From Pempheris klunzingeri (Eukaryota; Chordata; Actinopteri; Acropomatiformes; Pempheridae), in the NCBI RefSeq assembly GCF_042242105.1, contig NC_092028.1:16210768-16274767 (forward strand): a DNA stretch of 64,000 nt, written 5' to 3'. The notes beneath the pieces are model-generated. The model saw only the letters and a list, made by a program, of their open reading frames with translations. It had not been told where the DNA came from and made no database searches. Position numbers and translations under genes: made by a program. The first letter of the stretch is position 1; each line of letters begins with the position of its first letter. Shown here piece by piece: positions 12,741 through 49,891 of this stretch.

Positions 12741-12840
12741 AGGGGCTCTATGGCACAGTGGAATAAGACACATCAGACTTTGGCTGAACAGACAATACTC
12801 GTCAATTGGATCGATTGATTGTGGGTTTGGGTCTTTTCAA
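12741..12840 (+). repeat. Possible tRNA-derived SINE relic
   Basis: TGGCACAGTGG at 12,751-12,761 fits an internal polymerase III A box, and GGTTTGGGTCT at 12,824-12,834 resembles a decayed B box about 70 bases downstream. The first bases (GGGGCTCTA) also look like a tRNA 5' end. No complete cloverleaf is evident, so a degraded SINE head or tRNA pseudogene is likelier than a working tRNA. Confidence 0.35.
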
Positions 12841-13650
12841 GGAATTTGTTGATAATTAGAAAGAAATATATATAGAGCCTAAGAAGATTTGCAACCGTGT
12901 GAATTAAAAACGCAGGGCATTACTACAGTACGGGATCGAAGCACTGTGCTGGTGGTGGCCTGTGATTTTGCGCTGTTTAAATATGCTCACATATGATAAG
13001 TCAACGTTGGGGATAATGGATTTTTTGGCAGCAACGTAAAAGGTCATGTGCATAAAAATAAAACATCTTCCAGGAGCTGAGTCATCCTAATAATAATAAG
13101 TAATAATTTTCAATCCTCTATGAATCATAGTGCTGTGTCTGAGTCATTCATTTCCCCTCCCTTGTTCTGGCTCCAACAAAATATGCAAAACACATACAAT
13201 GTTTCAACCCACACACACAAATACACACACCAACAGGAAGAGTAATGGGCCGATGGGGGGGGGGGCTGAAAACTACACACAATAAAACATTCACGAGCAC
13301 ACACTCTCTCTCTTTGTCTCGCTCACTCTCACAATGTAAAAAAAAAAGAGTTAACGCGGCACATACCACGCTCCCCAATCCATCATAACACCTGTGACAT
13401 ATCTCAGAAGCATCGAGCATGGCAAAGACTCAAAACAACCCGTGAGCTCTAAAATACACAGAAAGTCATAACATATATCTTCACCCCCGTCACCCTCAAT
13501 CCTCCCACTACCAGCTTCCCCTCAGTTCGCCTGCAGCTATTTTGAGAAACGCCTCATTTTCATTTCAATCTTCTGTATGATATAGAGCGCGGCTGCCATA
13601 AGCTGACTCCTTCACCTAAACGCCACCAACAGTTGAATAGAGCGCAGACG

Positions 13651-16600
13651 AGACAGGCTCGAAAGAGCAACTATTGTGATGATAAGAGGCCAAGTCAATC
13701 TATTTGCATTCAAGGGTGAAGAGACATCTATCTTTGTGTCTTCTTACACGAACAGAAAGAGGAGGGAGCGGAGGATACAGAAGACGACATGACAGCAGTG
13801 ATCTTTCCATGTCATCTGTCACACCTCATCGCTTAATTTGTTTAAAGATACCACAACAGGCAAATTTACACAAGCAAACCCATTTGTTTCAACGCTGCAT
13901 CTGAAGATGTTGTCATATATTGTATTAAAGCTGTTACAAATCTGTGGCTGTGGAGGAACATGGTTCTCATGCTTGTTGAAATAAGTCTTTCTGAGCTAAA
14001 TAGGTGGCAACCCCACATTTCTTGAGTTCTCAATAGATACAGTTAAAAGAGTAACTCCAGCAAAATAGTACTGCGCCTCTATGAAGCTGGTGGACTTGCA
14101 AGAGGGGGATTTTTTTCTGTCTGTATGGGTTGTGTTTCTTTTTTAATTTCCTCCTTTTCTCAAAAATAGAAGATATTACAAAAAGACAGCACATATCACT
14201 TCTAAAACACAACAGGTTATTGGTTATGCTTATTATTCTCATCCTTACTGTAATGGTTTGAGCACAGTGATGCACAACATCCTGTGTTCCTGCTGCTGAT
14301 AATTTCCCAATGGGAATATTTGTTTTATCATTAATTCATTCAGCCATTTTTAATGCATTTTTGCAATTTTTACTGTGAGTACGGTTATTTTATGTTTTTT
14401 GCAACTTATTTGTGTCTTCAGTGTGATTATTTGATTGTCCTGTTTTGTTTTTATTTCATGTTGGGTCACTAAATGGCAATACAACACATTTTGAATCTTG
14501 TAGTCTCTAATATTAGTAAAGCTCCATAAACACTTGATAATCTACACTTCAGTCCATGATTCAACTCAATAAGCCTGAGCCAGGAAAATCAAGTAATATC
14601 ACTTCAGTAATTTTCTCACACTTCAACAGAAAACATTGTACAATTTCAACCAGGCAACATGCAGTGCTCCCCGTGGCTTTAATGTGCAAATTGGTGGAGT
14701 GCCCCTTTAATGTATCTCTAATGGATATACGGATAAAGCAAAATATCAGAGCATCGTTGCTCTTTCATTGCAACCTGTTCCAACAATATGATAATGACAA
14801 ATAATGACATATCTATAGTAGAAATAAGCATTAAAATCCCAACAGCAGAGCAGCATGAAGCTCGTTCTTCTATGAGACACTGATGGATCAGCCTGCTGAC
14901 TGTACCCCTGGAAGGCCCATTAACACCTCCAGAAGGTAGAGCCCAGCCCCCTCCATAAACAGCCCAGCCGGAGGTCCATCCTAATGGGCTAAGCTCATTC
15001 CCAGGCTGGCCTGCTCCAGGTGTGGAAGCAGCCCTGTAATTGATAATTAGGGGGCAATAACCCAGCATTCAATGCAGGCCTCACGACAGGAGAGTGGCCA
15101 GGCCCTAAACTGCCACTCAGTCGGAGGCAGGGGGAAACGAGAGAATTGAGGAGGAGGGGAGAGGAGGGCTGTAATTCAACAAGGGGAGCTATCGGTGGGT
15201 GGTAGCGGGTCGAGGTGGTTTCTTGGACGCGGTAACGTGTGCACACGGGAAGGCTTTAGTGTGTGATGCACGTGTGAAGACTGATAAAGCAGAGACGGAG
15301 TGTTGGAGAGTTTTTGACTACAACTCCGACATAAAGAACCACCACACAGCTCAAGTGCTTTGCGTAGGTTACTGATAGCGATGCTTGTGATACCGCAGGC
15401 TGCAGTAGTTGGCAGTAAGATGTAGTAAAACACCAGGGACATCAGGCTGGGCACATCTCACTCCACACACACACTTTTGTCTTACTGTTACACCACAGAT
15501 CTTATCAGGAATAATGATGTACTAAAAGTCCTCTAATCTAACGCTGTGTAGAAATAAGCAAAGTCCTTCCAACGAACACGTTCACTTCAAGAGGGTCATA
15601 TAGTTTTTATGGTGCTCATTGGATCCGTGCGTTGCTCCATCATCCACATATACAGTAATTTAGTTTTTTTTTCTGTGGATAAAAACTGCATTAGTCACTC
15701 AAATGACGCACAGGGAACAAGATTTGAGTAATGAGAAGTGGCGTTTTATTCATTTATGTATTTATTGTCATTTTCCCTTTATCTCGTTTTCTGCTATAAG
15801 CAATGCATTAGCCCTCAGAGAAGCTATCAATCAGGGGCTAATGGGTTGTAATTGCAGGCAGGCCCCCACATCAGAGCCAAGCGGGGTCTCTGGATAGCAG
15901 AATAATCACACGTACAGTAGAGAATTGCTTACAATGGATTAGGTCCCTGGGCGATCTTGGGGTACAGCACTGGGTAATTTGCAAGTCATTTTACTATTGA
16001 AACCCATAATACTCATCCCAGACATGTCCTGCATTAATCAACAAGGTTAATGTAGTGAGAGGTTAAAACAGAGACAAGAAGGAAGTGAGAGGGAATTTCA
16101 GACGTCACTGCGGATTTAAAAACTCTCCTGGTTGTTCGGTCATAATGTGCTTTTCTTCCAGAGAAAATGTTCCTAATTGTGTTTTCCTGGAAGCACCGAA
16201 ACCAGAATACTTGTGCTGCCAGAGCCGTTCCCCGAGCCTTCCGTTCCCTTTCAAGGAGCCAGCCACCTGACGACGGTGTCTGATGCTATCTCCACAGCTG
16301 TTCGTGACAGTCAGTTGATCGCTGTCAAATGCCTGAGCCATCACACGCTGTCAAACAGCCACAAACAAACAGCAGAGGCTGATAAGACCGTGCTAGACTG
16401 TTTAGGGTTAAATTCTGGGCTGCCTGCTTTGCTGCCTTTTCTCCTGGGAGGCCTTATATTGTTTGTCAGAAAGCTGGAATGGAAATCCCCCCCTGAGGCA
16501 GAATTCACACCTCCATCTTTTAGAGCTAGTTAAAGAAGATACACTACAAAACAACGTCTTATCACATGCTATGTGCTTAGGGGAGTGCTTTGGATCGGCA

Positions 16601-19380
16601 GTGCCAAAGCTGGTCAGGTGTGGTGGATTTTTTCACACATTTCTTAAGTTGCTGAGAGCACAGCATTTAGGAAGAGGGCCAGCAAAATATTCACTTTACA
16701 GGTGAGACTGGTTTATTTCCTCAAACTGAGGTATGAGGTGAAAATGCCACAGATGAAAGTACGACATTTAAAAAAAAATATTTGATCAGCATCAGAGCAG
16801 TTTTTGCAATGAATCGAGATGCTCTCTCTGCAGGGGAGAATTTGTGAAAGATTCAGGAAACGGTGGAAAAAATAAACAATTCAAATTATATTTTTGTATC
16901 TGATGGGCTTTTGCATGGAATCTTTTTTTATTGTACTGCGTCAAGGAAAGACAAACAAGTTGAAAAGTTTTTTCTTTTCTTTTTTTTTTGATCAATCTAG
17001 TTACATTCTCCCTCCATCTGCAGTGAGTGAAGCTAAACCAGTTAGCTTGGTGCTAACAGCAGTGGTTCTCTGCTCTCCAGCCATGAGCTCCCTTGGTGAT
17101 TGATGCAGGAAAACCAAGTAAAATATTTCCACACAATTAGTAAAACTGGTTATGAAATGTAATAAGGAGAATTATTGATAGACACGTAATTTAAAGGGAA
17201 ATTCCACACTTGAATTGATTGATTGAAGTTTTTTTATATGCAGCTGCTTCATATAGTGGGATTATAGTACAACTTCCTCGTCTATTATTGGACATTTTAC
17301 CAACATGGAATCTCTCACTTTGGGCGTTTTTTTTATGGATGCACACAGTAAACTTATAATTTAAAAAAACCTTGGTGACTGGAGAAATATAGTACGGACA
17401 TTAAAAAGTCAAAATAGGAGAAAAATGTCTACCAATGTTTTACCAAGGGCAAAATGATGGCTAAAAACAATACACAGACTTTATGCTGTTACTTGAGCAA
17501 TGTTTAATGATGAAAAGTATTGGTGGTTGTATTGTAAATCCCAGCATTGTTTTTACTTGGTGTCAGATCACAATCACAAGTCATTTATTGTCAGAAAGGC
17601 ATTTATAAATTGTTTCCTTGGTACATTTTGGTTTTTAGTAAAACAATTTCTGCAGATGTTTCTTAAAAGTATGCCTGTTTTTTTTTTAAATTTATATCAT
17701 TACCAAGAACAGGCTCTTTTTTTTGTGATGTGTACAGTAATACATCAGCATACCATAGAGCTTAACAGCAACATTTTACATTCAGTGATGACTGGTCATA
17801 ACCCCTTTAAATAGGAGTAGTCGTTAATTAGGCTTGTGACTTACGGTGCCTGTGCAGACAATGTGGCTTCAATGAGGATTTTAATCCCACACACACACAC
17901 GCACACACACACACACACAAGCACGATCACTTTCCCATCCTGCAATTTCGGACTCTGCTCATCTCGACGCAGTCACCCAATCGTCAAAACTCTGCGGGCT
18001 GCCAGCAAGCAGCTGCGAATGATGACTAATAGGGAAAAGGAGCAGTTATGAATGTCATTTGCAGAGACTGCTCGCTGAGTGCGAGAGCGGGAGACCACAA
18101 GAGAGACAGAGTGTGGAGGGGGGGGAGGGAGGGAGGGAGGCAGGGAGGGTGATTGAAGGTCTTAATGTTACATTTTAGCAGCAATTTGAAGACGTTTTCA
18201 ACCCCCAGGAGTGTCACTCGAAAGCACTGAGGGAAAAGCCTCAGAGTGGAGACCATCTTTACATCTGGGACTTGCAAATCACAGAGGCAAGATTCAGATC
18301 ACTATATCTCCCTGAATGAGCTCCAAATCATCCCTTTCTTCTCCATTTCTCTTGTTTTTTTTCTCTCTCCCAACTTTCCTGCTTTTCTTTCCTCTTTTCT
18401 CTCCCAGGTTCCCCCTGCGATGACTGCTACAATTAAAGAGACTAGTGTTTGGGTGGAGGGAGGGGGGGGGGCTGTCCTCTAACTCATTACCAGATGTTTA
18501 GAGGTCACTCCAGTTTATACACGCACACACACACACGCACAGAAGAGTTTGACACTGTCGATGAGTGTGAGGACCCCCCCCCCCCAAGAAAAGCCAGATA
18601 CAATCATGTGGACTGATTCTTAGTGTTGATAGTGCGTTCTCATTCATCGTGAGGTGAAAGTGGAGAGAATGCTGGAGGTAAACAAAACAAAACACTGTGC
18701 TGATGATTTTTCACAATCCTGTCAACAAATGTTTCAACACAGAAGACAAACAGACGCCCTCAGTTTGGACAGCGCTGTCATGTCACCTCAGACAGGAAAC
18801 TCAGACCTCTTGATGGTCAATGTGCCAATGTTCTAACTCCTATTGCTCGGCAGGTAAAGATGATTGCCTGCGTCTGACTTTATCAGAGGGAAATGTGCTT
18901 GGCTTCCTCCTGCCTGTGACTAAACACTGTTTTAACACAGAGAAATCATGAGAATGTTCCTTACCGCAATCAGATGAGGAAATATGCGGAGCCCTATCAT
19001 GATGTGGGTGTTTGTCATGTAAACACATTCTTACCTTTGTTATGGGCTCAAGTGTTTTCCAACAAACATGTTGTGCCCTCTATATATCGAGAATCGCTCA
19101 TGCAAGGTTATAATATTGCTAAATATTTGTAATTTTTGATATAAACGCAAACGGTACCGGTAATTTGTTATAATCCTATTTGTTGGTTAACCCTTCTTTG
19201 TTAACACTGAGGGTTCTGATATCATGTTAAAAATGTCCTGCTCCGGCTTGAGATATGCACATATGATTTGATATTCACACAAATATTCCGTTGTGAGAAC
19301 ACAGGAAAAAAAAATTTAAGTTCAAGGTCAAATCCTGTGAATCGATCTCCACTATTCATTTGACCCTCGGGCAGAGTCTG
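13651..19380. other. Non-coding DNA downstream of TBC1D16
   Basis: No gene recognised. A GC-richer, non-repetitive stretch at about 14,880-15,080 and another near 15,800-15,900 look like conserved non-coding elements by texture. A CA microsatellite lies at 17,889-17,919, and G/C homopolymers near 18,120, 18,465 and 18,575. Some of the right end may belong to a long TBC1D16 3' UTR; I found no clear minus-strand AATAAA to place its end. Confidence 0.55.
17889..17919. repeat. (CA)n microsatellite
   Basis: About fifteen CA units with one CG interruption. Confidence 0.95.
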
Positions 19381-19802
19381 CACAAATTCAGGCCGGTAGC
19401 CTCAGACCCTGATGTGACCCCAGCCCACAAAGCCCATGGAAGTGTGCCAAGCCAGCAGCAGACTTGAACCTGAAGTAGCTCCAGACCAAAAAAAGCGCCT
19501 GGTGATTGTCCATTCTGCTCCAAGAGGAGAGCAGCCTCTTGACTTCCGGCCCGTCCAGCAGCAAACGGTCCTCATCGCAGATTCATGCGATACTGAGCGT
19601 TGCAAATAACATTCTGGTAAGGCAGTGTTCCACATTGCACCACATGAAAGTGACAAAAATCCTCAGAGAGATAACTAGAAGCAGGAGGTCTGGAGAGAGG
19701 AGTCAGAGGGCAGCAAACTAGTTCAGGAATCCAGCAGATGGATCCCAACCTTTGCTGCACTAACATGAGCCGAGACCAGCAAAGCTCCTCGAAGCCGCCA
19801 CC
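19381..19802 (-). other. Probable proximal 3' UTR of TBC1D16
   Basis: Directly follows the TBC1D16 stop codon on the minus strand. The sequence is non-repetitive and of mixed composition, consistent with transcribed untranslated sequence. The end of the transcript is not visible. Confidence 0.45.
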
Positions 19803-36312
<16,510 letters not shown>

Positions 36313-36344
36313 CTCCTCAGGCACCGGGACACTGGGCCCATCCT
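36313..36344 (-). other. 5' UTR part of TBC1D16 exon 2
   Basis: Lies between a good splice acceptor (AAATCTTCAG, cut at 36,344/36,345) and the ATG at 36,312. An upstream in-frame run has no better start, and the mammalian protein begins at the same MSLGRLL. Confidence 0.65.
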
Positions 36345-39300
36345 CTGAAGATTTGGGAATAGAAAGGGGAGTTTTAGGCAGAGGACAGTGCATGATAGAA
36401 ATGGCATGGGAGTGTTAGAGAGAAGGAAAAGACTAAAGACAATAAAGGAAACATGACAGGTAAATATCTGAAGGACAATGTGACACAGCTTGGCACCACG
36501 GGACGGCACAGATCCTCTCCTCCACCACCTACCTCTGTCACATGTGTGCCTGTATTTACTGCAGTGTCCTTACTGCAGAATCTCCTCTCCTCCCTCTACT
36601 TGATCAGCACTTCCCTGTCCCACATTTTCTTCGCCACCACCTGCACCTCCTAACACAAACACAGGATCCGTGGATACTGTACTGGCGTGGAACTGAGCTC
36701 GCCCCACCTTCTGTAAACAACGCGCACGCACACATACCGGTGTGTACACACACAAAGACATGTGCAAACACACTTCGCTTCATCCGTGTGAAATTCCAGG
36801 CAGTTATCAGTAGCTAACAGATGTCATCGGCGTCAGTGCTGAACTGGGATCAGCATGTCACACCACCACTGTTTAATACGTCTGCTTCAGAGAGTCACTG
36901 TGGTGAGATGAGACACTTCAAGTCAAGCAAAACAACTCTTTTGATGATGCTGAGGACTTTCTCCTTTGAAATGGCTTGGAGGGAATCTTTACTTCTTTAC
37001 TTTTCAGGCTCAGAGAACAGTAAAAGCAATTAATCTCTCACACTTTCTTTTGCTCCTGTTCAGTCACCTCACACTGACCTCACTTATGAATTTTCTTCCT
37101 CTTAGTTTTTAGACAGTTGTGTCCGTATCTGTGGACCCACTTCATGTGTGTAACCTTGTTTTCTTGCTGGCTGAGCACCAACATGTACTCCCCACTCCAT
37201 CTGAGGAATGTTCCCTCCTTTTTCCTCACAGGGTGTGTTTACCTCTGCCTGATTAAGCAGGCACCCCACTTCCTGATGCCAGGCCCCGGGCGGGAAGTCT
37301 GCTGGCACAAAATCCAGGCATGACCTAGGAGAGGAGGCTCACTGTAGGCTCTCATTTGGCTTACATTCAAAAATGTGGGAGTTTTTTTGGCCGAGAGTTT
37401 TACCACTCACGCAGTACATGGCTGCTGTTTTGCTGCTGATGTCAATAATCCTTGGCTGCAACAAGTTATTTTCATCATCTTTTTTTTTTTGGTTAATCAT
37501 TTAGTCCATCAACTGTCAAAAAAAGTCTGTATAAGTGGGAGCTCAAGCTGATGTTTTTTGTCCAACCAACAGTCAAAATGATAGAAATCCAATTTTAAAT
37601 GTTAGTAACCAAATCAGAAAAACATCACATTCAAGAATCTGGAGCAAGCAAGTGTGTGACATTTTTAGCTGATGAATGAGTGAAACTATTCATCTGAATT
37701 TATATCATGACAAGCGATTCAGTAGTGATTTTCCAAAAGAAAAGGGACTGAGAGCATATGATAATCTAAAACAGAGGAACCAAGTATTTGCTGGCAAAAT
37801 CACCACTCCTTTGACCGCAGGCCACAACATGAGACTACTGCTGAATATTAGCAGCCACCGGGCTGTTTGCCTGCTGACTGCTTCAAATAATGCCAGGCTA
37901 ATCCACCTGTAAATAAGCCAGAACGGACTGACACGCCGTCTGCATACACTGATTCACGGCATTCCTGCAAGACACACACTGAAAAACATGCCACCTGAAC
38001 ATAATGACAGGCTGGGATGTTAAAACGTGACACGTAGCCGTTTCCAGTAGCCCCACAACAGCAATAACATATTTGCTGCTGGGCTGCAATCCAGTGGTTA
38101 TTTTGGTCTGTATGGGATTACAGGGCCACCCAGGTCAGTTTGATAGTGCTCGTTCAGACTGGCTGTTTAGAGACAGAGCCCATCATACACACACCTTCAT
38201 CATTTATGCTGTCAACACCTCAGTGCGCTCACACGCTGCCTCTCCTCTCTGACCTTTCACTGTTTTATCACATCCTTAGTACATCCCAAACTCAGTCTAG
38301 GCTCACTGTGACCTGCAAAAAAACTTTACTCATGTTTTTTTTCTTTACAAACTTCTCACAGATTGCTTGCAGGAATGAGAACTTTTAACAAGAACTTTGA
38401 AACTTCCACCGTGGACACGTAGCTTTGAGAATAGAAGGATCTCAGCTTCTCACCTCTGGGCTACATTAATTAAGTTGTCACGCTGACATTTGAACAGAGG
38501 AGCCAATACTGAACACCCCTTTACATCCACGCTGTACGGTGACGCGCCCCCGGCAGCTGAAAGGAGAGCGGCCACAAAGAAGCCTGAAAAACAAGGTTTT
38601 TGTGGACGCTGCTGGGCAAGTTTGGAGGAAAATTTATAGGATACTCAGTGCGGCACATTTAAGGCTACATCTAAATATAGATTTTGGAGGCATGTAAAAA
38701 CATATTTTTCGAAGCTTCATGTGTCCTCGAGTTTCATCCAAACAGAAGGTTCAAAACAAGCTATTCAATAAACACAACCCCTGCAACTACTAGCTGGTAC
38801 TGAGTGGTATAATGGCTAATTAAAGGGAAACTAAACTGATTTTCATAAGGAAACAAAAGGTGATTACATAATGCATTCTGGGAAAAGTGATAATTGTGGT
38901 CTGATTTTTCCCCTGAAATTGTTCAACACTCAGCCTGATGTATGAATCCAGGATTATCTGTTGATGTTAGTTTATATCAAACATATCAATATCAGCCAAA
39001 CGATAGAGGTAGTCTAGAAACAATTAAACCAACATATACATTCCCTTCCAGAGAGCATTAAACAATTTCATTTTTCCACTTTGAAACGAAGCGACCCTTA
39101 AAAAAATGTGTGTTTATGGTGCATTTAAACTCTGAAACTCTCAAATATTAATATCTAAAACCTGCTCAGACCAAGTAGTTTGACTGTGGTGCCGTTTCAA
39201 ACTGCATTTCACTGAAAGGTGTTACTAATGCATTTCCACCTGTAGAGAAAAGCCTTAAAACAAAAAGGTACCAGACACAACAATGCAGCCCATTACAAAA

Positions 39301-39895
39301 ACAGGCTGAAAAGGGACCACAAAGTCGGATCACCTCCTCTGCAAAGCCATGACAGGAAAATCTAGGTAGTATTTATGAAAAAAGCTGTTGTATTCATTTG
39401 CATGATCACCCACAGGGGTTTGCATCCTCCGGCTCTGTCAGTGCAGTGCAGCCCACACTGTGCATTTGGGTGAAAGGGGTCTATGGGTGCTCTTACAGCT
39501 GGTTGGAGGTGGTCTGTCCCTGTCTTGGACCAGAGGAGTGCCATCATCCATCAGCTACCATCACACAGCACAGCACTGTTTACACACAAGGCCCATACAC
39601 ACACACACACTCACTCACACACACACTGTCTCTATCTGCACCAGCTTGAGTATAAATATTTCAGTGTAGCTGCTAAGACCATGGCCGAAACCCTGTGCTA
39701 TAGTTGCATGTCACGGTGTCCTTTAAAGTTTGTTTTACCAGACGGCAACGACAGACGACAATGTCACATCATTCGCCCGCACAGCAGAAGAAATGTGTCC
39801 CTCCTCGGCTTGTTGGCACACACCTGCTCCAGCTGCAGGAGAAATGAATGAATAGCGAGCGGCGTGTGGAGGAACAGGGGGGCCAGGCGGCTCAC

Positions 39896-40000
39896 CTTCA
39901 GTCCCGCCGCAGGAGCCTACAGCCCGTGTCGGACGTCCATGTCGCCGGGCGGCCGGGGACCGAGCAGCGTGCACCGGCGTCGCTTAGACCGCCCTTCTCC
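39896..40000 (-). other. Probable non-coding first exon of TBC1D16 (5' boundary approximate)
   Basis: A strong donor (GACTGAAG then GTGAGCC) places the exon's 3' edge at 39,896. The sequence is the most CpG-rich of the region, typical of a first exon. The intron to exon 2 would be about 3.5 kb. The upstream boundary is a guess. Confidence 0.5.
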
Positions 40001-40300
40001 CGGATTTGGCTCAGTTGTTACGGGCTGTAGTCTTGTTTGTATCCCTGTGTTTTCCGACAGTGACACCACACGTTTGACTGCTGCTCTTCCTACAGCAAAA
40101 AACACACTTCCGGTTCTACCTTTCAAAGTAAAACCTCCTCTTTTGACGACTTTATTTCTGGCGCTTTTAGATATTTTATGTTGCTTTAATTTGTAAGGAA
40201 AACTTGTTTTTAACTTCCTCTAACTACTCGGTTGTGTGTGTTTACCTTGACTTAACAGCTTCGGACCAATACCCCCTGTAAATCTCGCTGCTTCCGGGGT
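40001..40300 (-). promoter_or_regulatory. Candidate TBC1D16 promoter
   Basis: CpG-rich sequence grades leftward into the proposed first exon. An exact ETS/GABPA site lies at 40,106-40,113 (CCGGAAGT on the minus strand), a second CCGGAAG near 40,291, and a CCAAT pentamer at 40,266-40,270. The arrangement fits a TATA-less housekeeping-type promoter firing leftward. Confidence 0.45.
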
Positions 40301-40999
40301 GTGAAAGGATTTTTCTACCACACAAACCGGGAATTTTAGATTTCAGATTCAACCCACAGAGGAGCATTGAGGCATGACTGCACATTAAAATAATAAAAAC
40401 AGATGTATTTTACATCATCCGACCCAGCCTGCCTTAAAAATCTGTCCCCTCTTCATCCTAAGTGACGTTTTAAAGGTCAGTAGCAGAAGCTTGAGTGCAG
40501 TTGGTCCATCATCAGGACCAGAGCTGGAGTCAGAGCATCTCCTCACACTGCTGCCTGTCAGCATAAAACCTACTTCAGTTTCTGCAATCTCCTTACCACA
40601 TTAATAATATGCAATTTACTGCCTACACCTATTAAAATTAGCCATGGGTAATTCATCTGCTTGTTCGATATATACTGAACAATAATGGTGGTACATGCAA
40701 AAGGCAGAAACATATGATGAAACCTGAGGCTAATACAGGTTATACAAGAATTCTGACGCACTCAAACAGTGCTGCAGACAAATTGATCTTTTTTTCCCCA
40801 CTGTTTTTATCTTTAATGCACCTCAGTAACAAAGTTGAAAAAACATATAAACAACACTTGTCTTGATCCAGTGTAGCATCTAGCAGCAAAACCTGATGCG
40901 TCAAGATGACGGTTCCCTTTGTTTGATTGAATCCTCCAAGTCCAAGCGTTTAAAAATGGGAATGCTTCCTAAGATTCTTGGGTAATAAAGTTCAGTGCA
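40301..40999. other. Intergenic spacer and GAA 3' UTR
   Basis: About 700 bases between the proposed TBC1D16 promoter and the GAA stop codon. ATTAAA on the minus strand at 40,812-40,817, about 185 bases past the stop, could be the GAA polyadenylation signal. No sign of CCDC40, which occupies this interval in human. Confidence 0.5.
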
Positions 41000-47914
<6,915 letters not shown>

Positions 47915-47928
47915 GTTAAAGGGCACTT

Positions 47929-48120
47929 AAGGTGAGTAATACACGCCTTGTGCCCCGTGTGGTGTAAATAACTTGTAGTAGAGTAAGGTTTAGCTATCGC
48001 AGAAGGCTTTCATTATCCAGTAGCTGATGTTAATGGCGACCGTGTAGCTTTTAGAGATGTTCACACTCACGGTTTTGTTCATTTTGTGGATGTTGATGTT
48101 TAGTCGCAGTTGCATTAGCT
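47929..48120 (-). promoter_or_regulatory. GAA 5' region with a possible non-coding first exon
   Basis: On the minus strand a strong donor (CAAAACC then GTGAGTGTG) at 48,071/48,070 and an acceptor-like CTTAAG just before the start codon (about 47,929/47,928) would define a non-coding first exon and an intron of about 140 bases, as in mammalian GAA. The acceptor is not strongly pyrimidine-rich. No TATA box or clear CLEAR element was seen. Confidence 0.4.
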
Positions 48121-49330
48121 AGATGTTAGCTAGCAGTTAGCTGTCGAACAGTTCAGTGTTGGAGCTCTTTTTTTTTTTGCATTTCCCTTCATATAAATTA
48201 CGTGCAAGCAGTGGCAGAGAAGAGGCAGCGGAACAAGTTAATTATGAAGTCTAAAGTGGAGATAATGTGTTTATAGAGGGTGAAGTGACGAGCAGGCTAA
48301 CTTTAAACTAAGGCGAGCGCATTGGGACAAAAGGGCTCAAAGTCTGCGGTTCCTTCTCTCCTCCTCTAAAGTTTGTGAATTAGCGTAAACAACAACTATA
48401 ATCATGTCAGTCACAAATCATTAAAGTTACAATCAAGAAAATAAGATATATGGCTTGAAAAACAAATGCTGTCAAACTTAAATCAACAGCCTTAATGTGA
48501 AGTTTGGTTTGCTGATTATTGACCACACTGATGAGGTTAGATTTTCATCATCTCAATTTAAATGTTCATCACATTTTAGATTGTGTAATATTTAATGCCT
48601 GAATTATATCTAATGATAAAGTCCGAATTGTAAAAAATACATTCACTATGTTACAGAAACATTATGTGCCCTTTATTAAATTTATTTCATTAAGTCTAAC
48701 ACATTCAATGTGAACATTTGTAAAGCTGATGACCACACACTAATTAAAGTGATGTAGATACACTGATACAGAAAATTTCCTTATTTGTTCAACAAATATC
48801 AAAACCACAACTACTAACCATTAACTAGAGATAATTATTTTATTCATGTCCAGTTTGTAAGTTATAAAAAGTATTGTAATGTTTTATGGACACAAGAAGA
48901 CTGCCTTTATCACAAGAAACTCCATTAAATATATGAAAAATTAAAAAGTACAAAAGTGTTTTTATTATTTATGTAAAGAATATTTAGTATCTACACAACC
49001 ACTAAATTCTATAATAAAAAAAAACCTGCTGCTGCATATCACTTCTTCTCCAACTGTATATTTTCATACATCTATAGTTAAAACACTGATACAATTCCCA
49101 TTCAAATAGTTGCATTTAATTTCATTTCTTTCTACATTGCATTCAGGATACAGAATACAGAAAGGCGATTATAGGATATGATGATCTACTAGAAGTCCAG
49201 ATGTTTAGTAACAGTTCACACTTGATGCCAAAATTCATCCTCAGTGCTGGGATCACAAGAGAATTTGCTTTAAGCTGACTGTGGATACATTATGATCTGA
49301 TTGCTTGAGGTACCAAATGGCCTCCACACA
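48121..49330. other. Intergenic spacer between GAA and the SAMD9L-like gene
   Basis: AT-rich, no coding potential. Several minus-strand AATAAA signals (for example 49,332-49,337, and others near 48,961 and 48,672) probably end the SAMD9L-like transcript. The sequence nearest GAA should hold its promoter, but I see no sharp motif. Confidence 0.5.
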
Positions 49331-49891
49331 CTTTATTTCTGTTTAGCATCCCCCGGTTTGAAAAGAATAACACCAAATAACAAAAAAACTTAACAAAATC
49401 CATGTGGTGGATGAGGTGTGAACTGCAACCCGTCTAAAGTGGATCTACAAATGATCTGAAAATAACAGCGTACTAGATACAAGTATAAACAGGGACTTAA
49501 TCTTTCTATTTGAGAAACACTGAGCAAACCAGTAGCAGTCAGTTTACATTGTTACAACTCTGTGAATGCAGGGTGAATCATATCATAGTCCATATTCATA
49601 TATACAAAAACCAGTTTGCCCTTTTTCTGACACTTAAAACTGTGTTAGTCTTACACTTAAGTACATATATATTTACACACACAAGAGGGTAAACATTTTA
49701 AATGTAAATATCAAGCTATCTCACATCTTACAAAATAATGCAATACTCAAACTGTCATAGAAAGGCATGTGTTTGAATTTATCTTTTCACAACCTGTTAC
49801 TATTCTTGGTAATGAGGGTGACACTGGGTCCACACTTTAGCAAGTTGACCGACAGCCATACGTGACCATTGGATCATTGTTCGAGGACAAG
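49331..49891 (-). other. 3' UTR of the SAMD9L-like gene
   Basis: AT-rich sequence following the stop at 49,892, reaching an AATAAA on the minus strand at 49,332-49,337. Later signals could extend it by several hundred bases. Confidence 0.5.

Larger units (their letters stand above)
9701..13650. other. Non-coding DNA with candidate regulatory clusters
   Basis: No coding exon recognised. Notable contents are a cluster of TAATCC motifs at 10,671-10,772, joined E-boxes at 11,882-11,893, and a tRNA-like polymerase III promoter arrangement at about 12,741-12,840. A ten-base G run lies near 13,256. The remainder is unremarkable AT-rich sequence. Confidence 0.6.

Noticed and set aside
19430..19480. 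GGTTCAAGTC on the minus strand, like a tRNA B box.
   Set aside because: No matching A box, acceptor stem or cloverleaf; it lies in the probable TBC1D16 3' UTR.
40114..40999. Search for CCDC40 exons between TBC1D16 and GAA.
   Set aside because: The gap is too short and shows no coiled-coil coding sequence on either strand.
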